Positions 5,747 through 6,129 of a DNA stretch of 6,129 bases are shown here, one piece after another. The first letter of the stretch is position 1, and each line of letters begins with the position of its first letter. The stretch spans positions 1 through 6,129 of the forward strand of contig WGFD01000148.1 of the NCBI GenBank assembly GCA_015492395.1, given 5' to 3'. Under the pieces are notes generated by a model. It did no database searches, had not been told where the DNA came from, and saw nothing but the letters and a program-made list of their open reading frames with translations. The stretch comes from Deltaproteobacteria bacterium. Lineage in GTDB: Bacteria; Desulfobacterota; GWC2-55-46; S146-70. Both the position numbers and the translations under genes were made by a program.

Positions 5747-6028
5747 CTACTTGACCCGCGACTTTTTGGCCTCACTACCATGACCGTAGAAGGTCCGCGT
5801 GGGCGAAAATTCCCCGAGTTTATGGCCCACCATATTTTCAGTGACAAACACCGGAATAAACTTCTTGCCGTTATGAACCGCTATGGTATGGCCGATCATC
5901 TCAGGTATGATCGTAGAGCGTCTGGACCATGTCTTTATAACCTTTTTGCTGTTGACCTCATTCATGGCCTCTATCTTTTTCAATAAATGACTGTCTATAA
6001 AAGGTCCCTTCTTAATCGAGCGCGGCAC
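5747..6028 (-). CDS. rpsS: 30S ribosomal protein S19
   Basis: S19 lies in the head of the 30S subunit next to S13, near the A site, and forms a bridge to the 50S subunit. The product is 93 residues (family 91-95). It is highly conserved: [20 protein letters not shown], then [20 protein letters not shown] (32-51), [10 protein letters not shown] (52-61) and the signature [12 protein letters not shown] (69-80). The start is GTG (6028-6026), sharing its first base with the L2 stop (TAGTG), with AGGAGG five bases upstream inside the L2 gene. This strongly implies coupling to L2. The stop is TAG. Confidence 0.97.
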   Translation of the reverse strand: MPRSIKKGPFIDSHLLKKIEAMNEVNSKKVIKTWSRRSTIIPEMIGHTIAVHNGKKFIPVFVTENMVGHKLGEFSPTRTFYGHGSEAKKSRVK

Positions 6029-6129
6029 TATTTCCTCCTACCTATTATATACCTGTCTGACTGTTTGCGTCGCCTTGTCTTATAACCCTTAGTAGGCTTG
6101 CCCCACGGTGTCATAGGATGGTTACCACC
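6028..6129 (-). CDS. rplB: 50S ribosomal protein L2, partial (C-terminal 33 residues; 5' part beyond window)
   Basis: L2 is a core 50S protein near the peptidyl transferase centre and is needed for subunit joining. This frame is too short to stand out as an open frame; I translated it by hand from the window edge. It reads [20 protein letters not shown] and continues with a basic tail ending YIIGRRK and a TAG stop. GGNHP and [12 protein letters not shown] are diagnostic of the bacterial L2 C-terminus. Its position directly before S19 is the standard S10-operon order. The last base of its stop is the first base of the S19 GTG. The gene is cut by the window edge and shows no sign of being broken. 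Confidence 0.95.
   Translation of the reverse strand, partial: GGNHPMTPWGKPTKGYKTRRRKQSDRYIIGRRK
6034..6039 (-). promoter_or_regulatory. Shine-Dalgarno site of rpsS (S19), inside the L2 coding end
   Basis: AGGAGG lies five bases before the GTG start of S19. The same six bases encode the two consecutive arginines (AGG AGG) near the L2 C-terminus, so the site serves as both codons and ribosome binding site. Confidence 0.85.

Noticed and set aside
6044..6049. TATAAT on the minus strand resembling a -10 promoter box near the L2 end
   Set aside because: It is made by the L2 codons for Tyr-Ile-Ile, and the sequence 17 bases upstream shows no TTGACA-like -35 box.
1..6129. A hidden novel system, mobile element, CRISPR array or inserted gene
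   Set aside because: Every gene is a standard ribosomal protein in the standard order, the gaps are 38 bases or less, and no repeats or foreign sequence are visible.

Overview
The window is an uninterrupted stretch of a bacterial ribosomal-protein gene cluster, read entirely on the minus strand. It joins the distal S10 operon to most of the spc operon. In the direction of transcription (high to low coordinates) the order is L2 (3' end only), S19, L22, S3, L16, L29, S17, L14, L24, L5, S14, S8, L6, L18, S5, L30 and L15 (5' part only). This is the classical bacterial order, with no insertion, loss or rearrangement.

Layout: 4094-6129 is the S10-operon part (rplB end, rpsS, rplV, rpsC, rplP, rpmC), and 3832-4089 is rpsQ, which ends the S10 set in E. 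coli. 1-3832 is the spc part (rplN to the start of rplO). Packing is tight. Five junctions have overlapping stop and start codons (L2/S19, L16/L29, S17/L14, L24/L5, L6/L18), and the largest gap is 38 bases (L5/S14). No stretch over 300 bases lacks a gene. I see no internal promoter, terminator, tRNA, mobile element, CRISPR array or long repeat. The S10-type and spc-type blocks are joined by a one-base overlap at S17/L14, so here they probably form one transcript.

Organism: clearly bacterial, from the gene order, Shine-Dalgarno sequences and bacterial-type S14, L14, L24 and L30. S14 is the short zinc-binding form (61 aa), L24 carries a C-terminal four-cysteine zinc ribbon, arginine is mostly AGG, ATA isoleucine codons are frequent, and stops are mostly TGA or TAG. 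This argues against an enterobacterium-like gammaproteobacterium. It would fit groups such as Nitrospirota, Desulfobacterota or Planctomycetota, but I cannot place it with confidence.

How the genes work together: S19, S3, S17, S14, S8 and S5 belong to the 30S subunit; L2, L22, L16, L29, L14, L24, L5, L6, L18, L30 and L15 belong to the 50S. Co-transcription and translational coupling through overlapping codons would keep their synthesis balanced. The points most worth a second look are possible mRNA hairpins over the ribosome binding sites of S8 (2289-2308) and S5 (908-940), both at junctions with comparatively long spacers. There is also an Arg-to-Cys change in the S17 signature. I found no new biological system; this is a conserved housekeeping locus.
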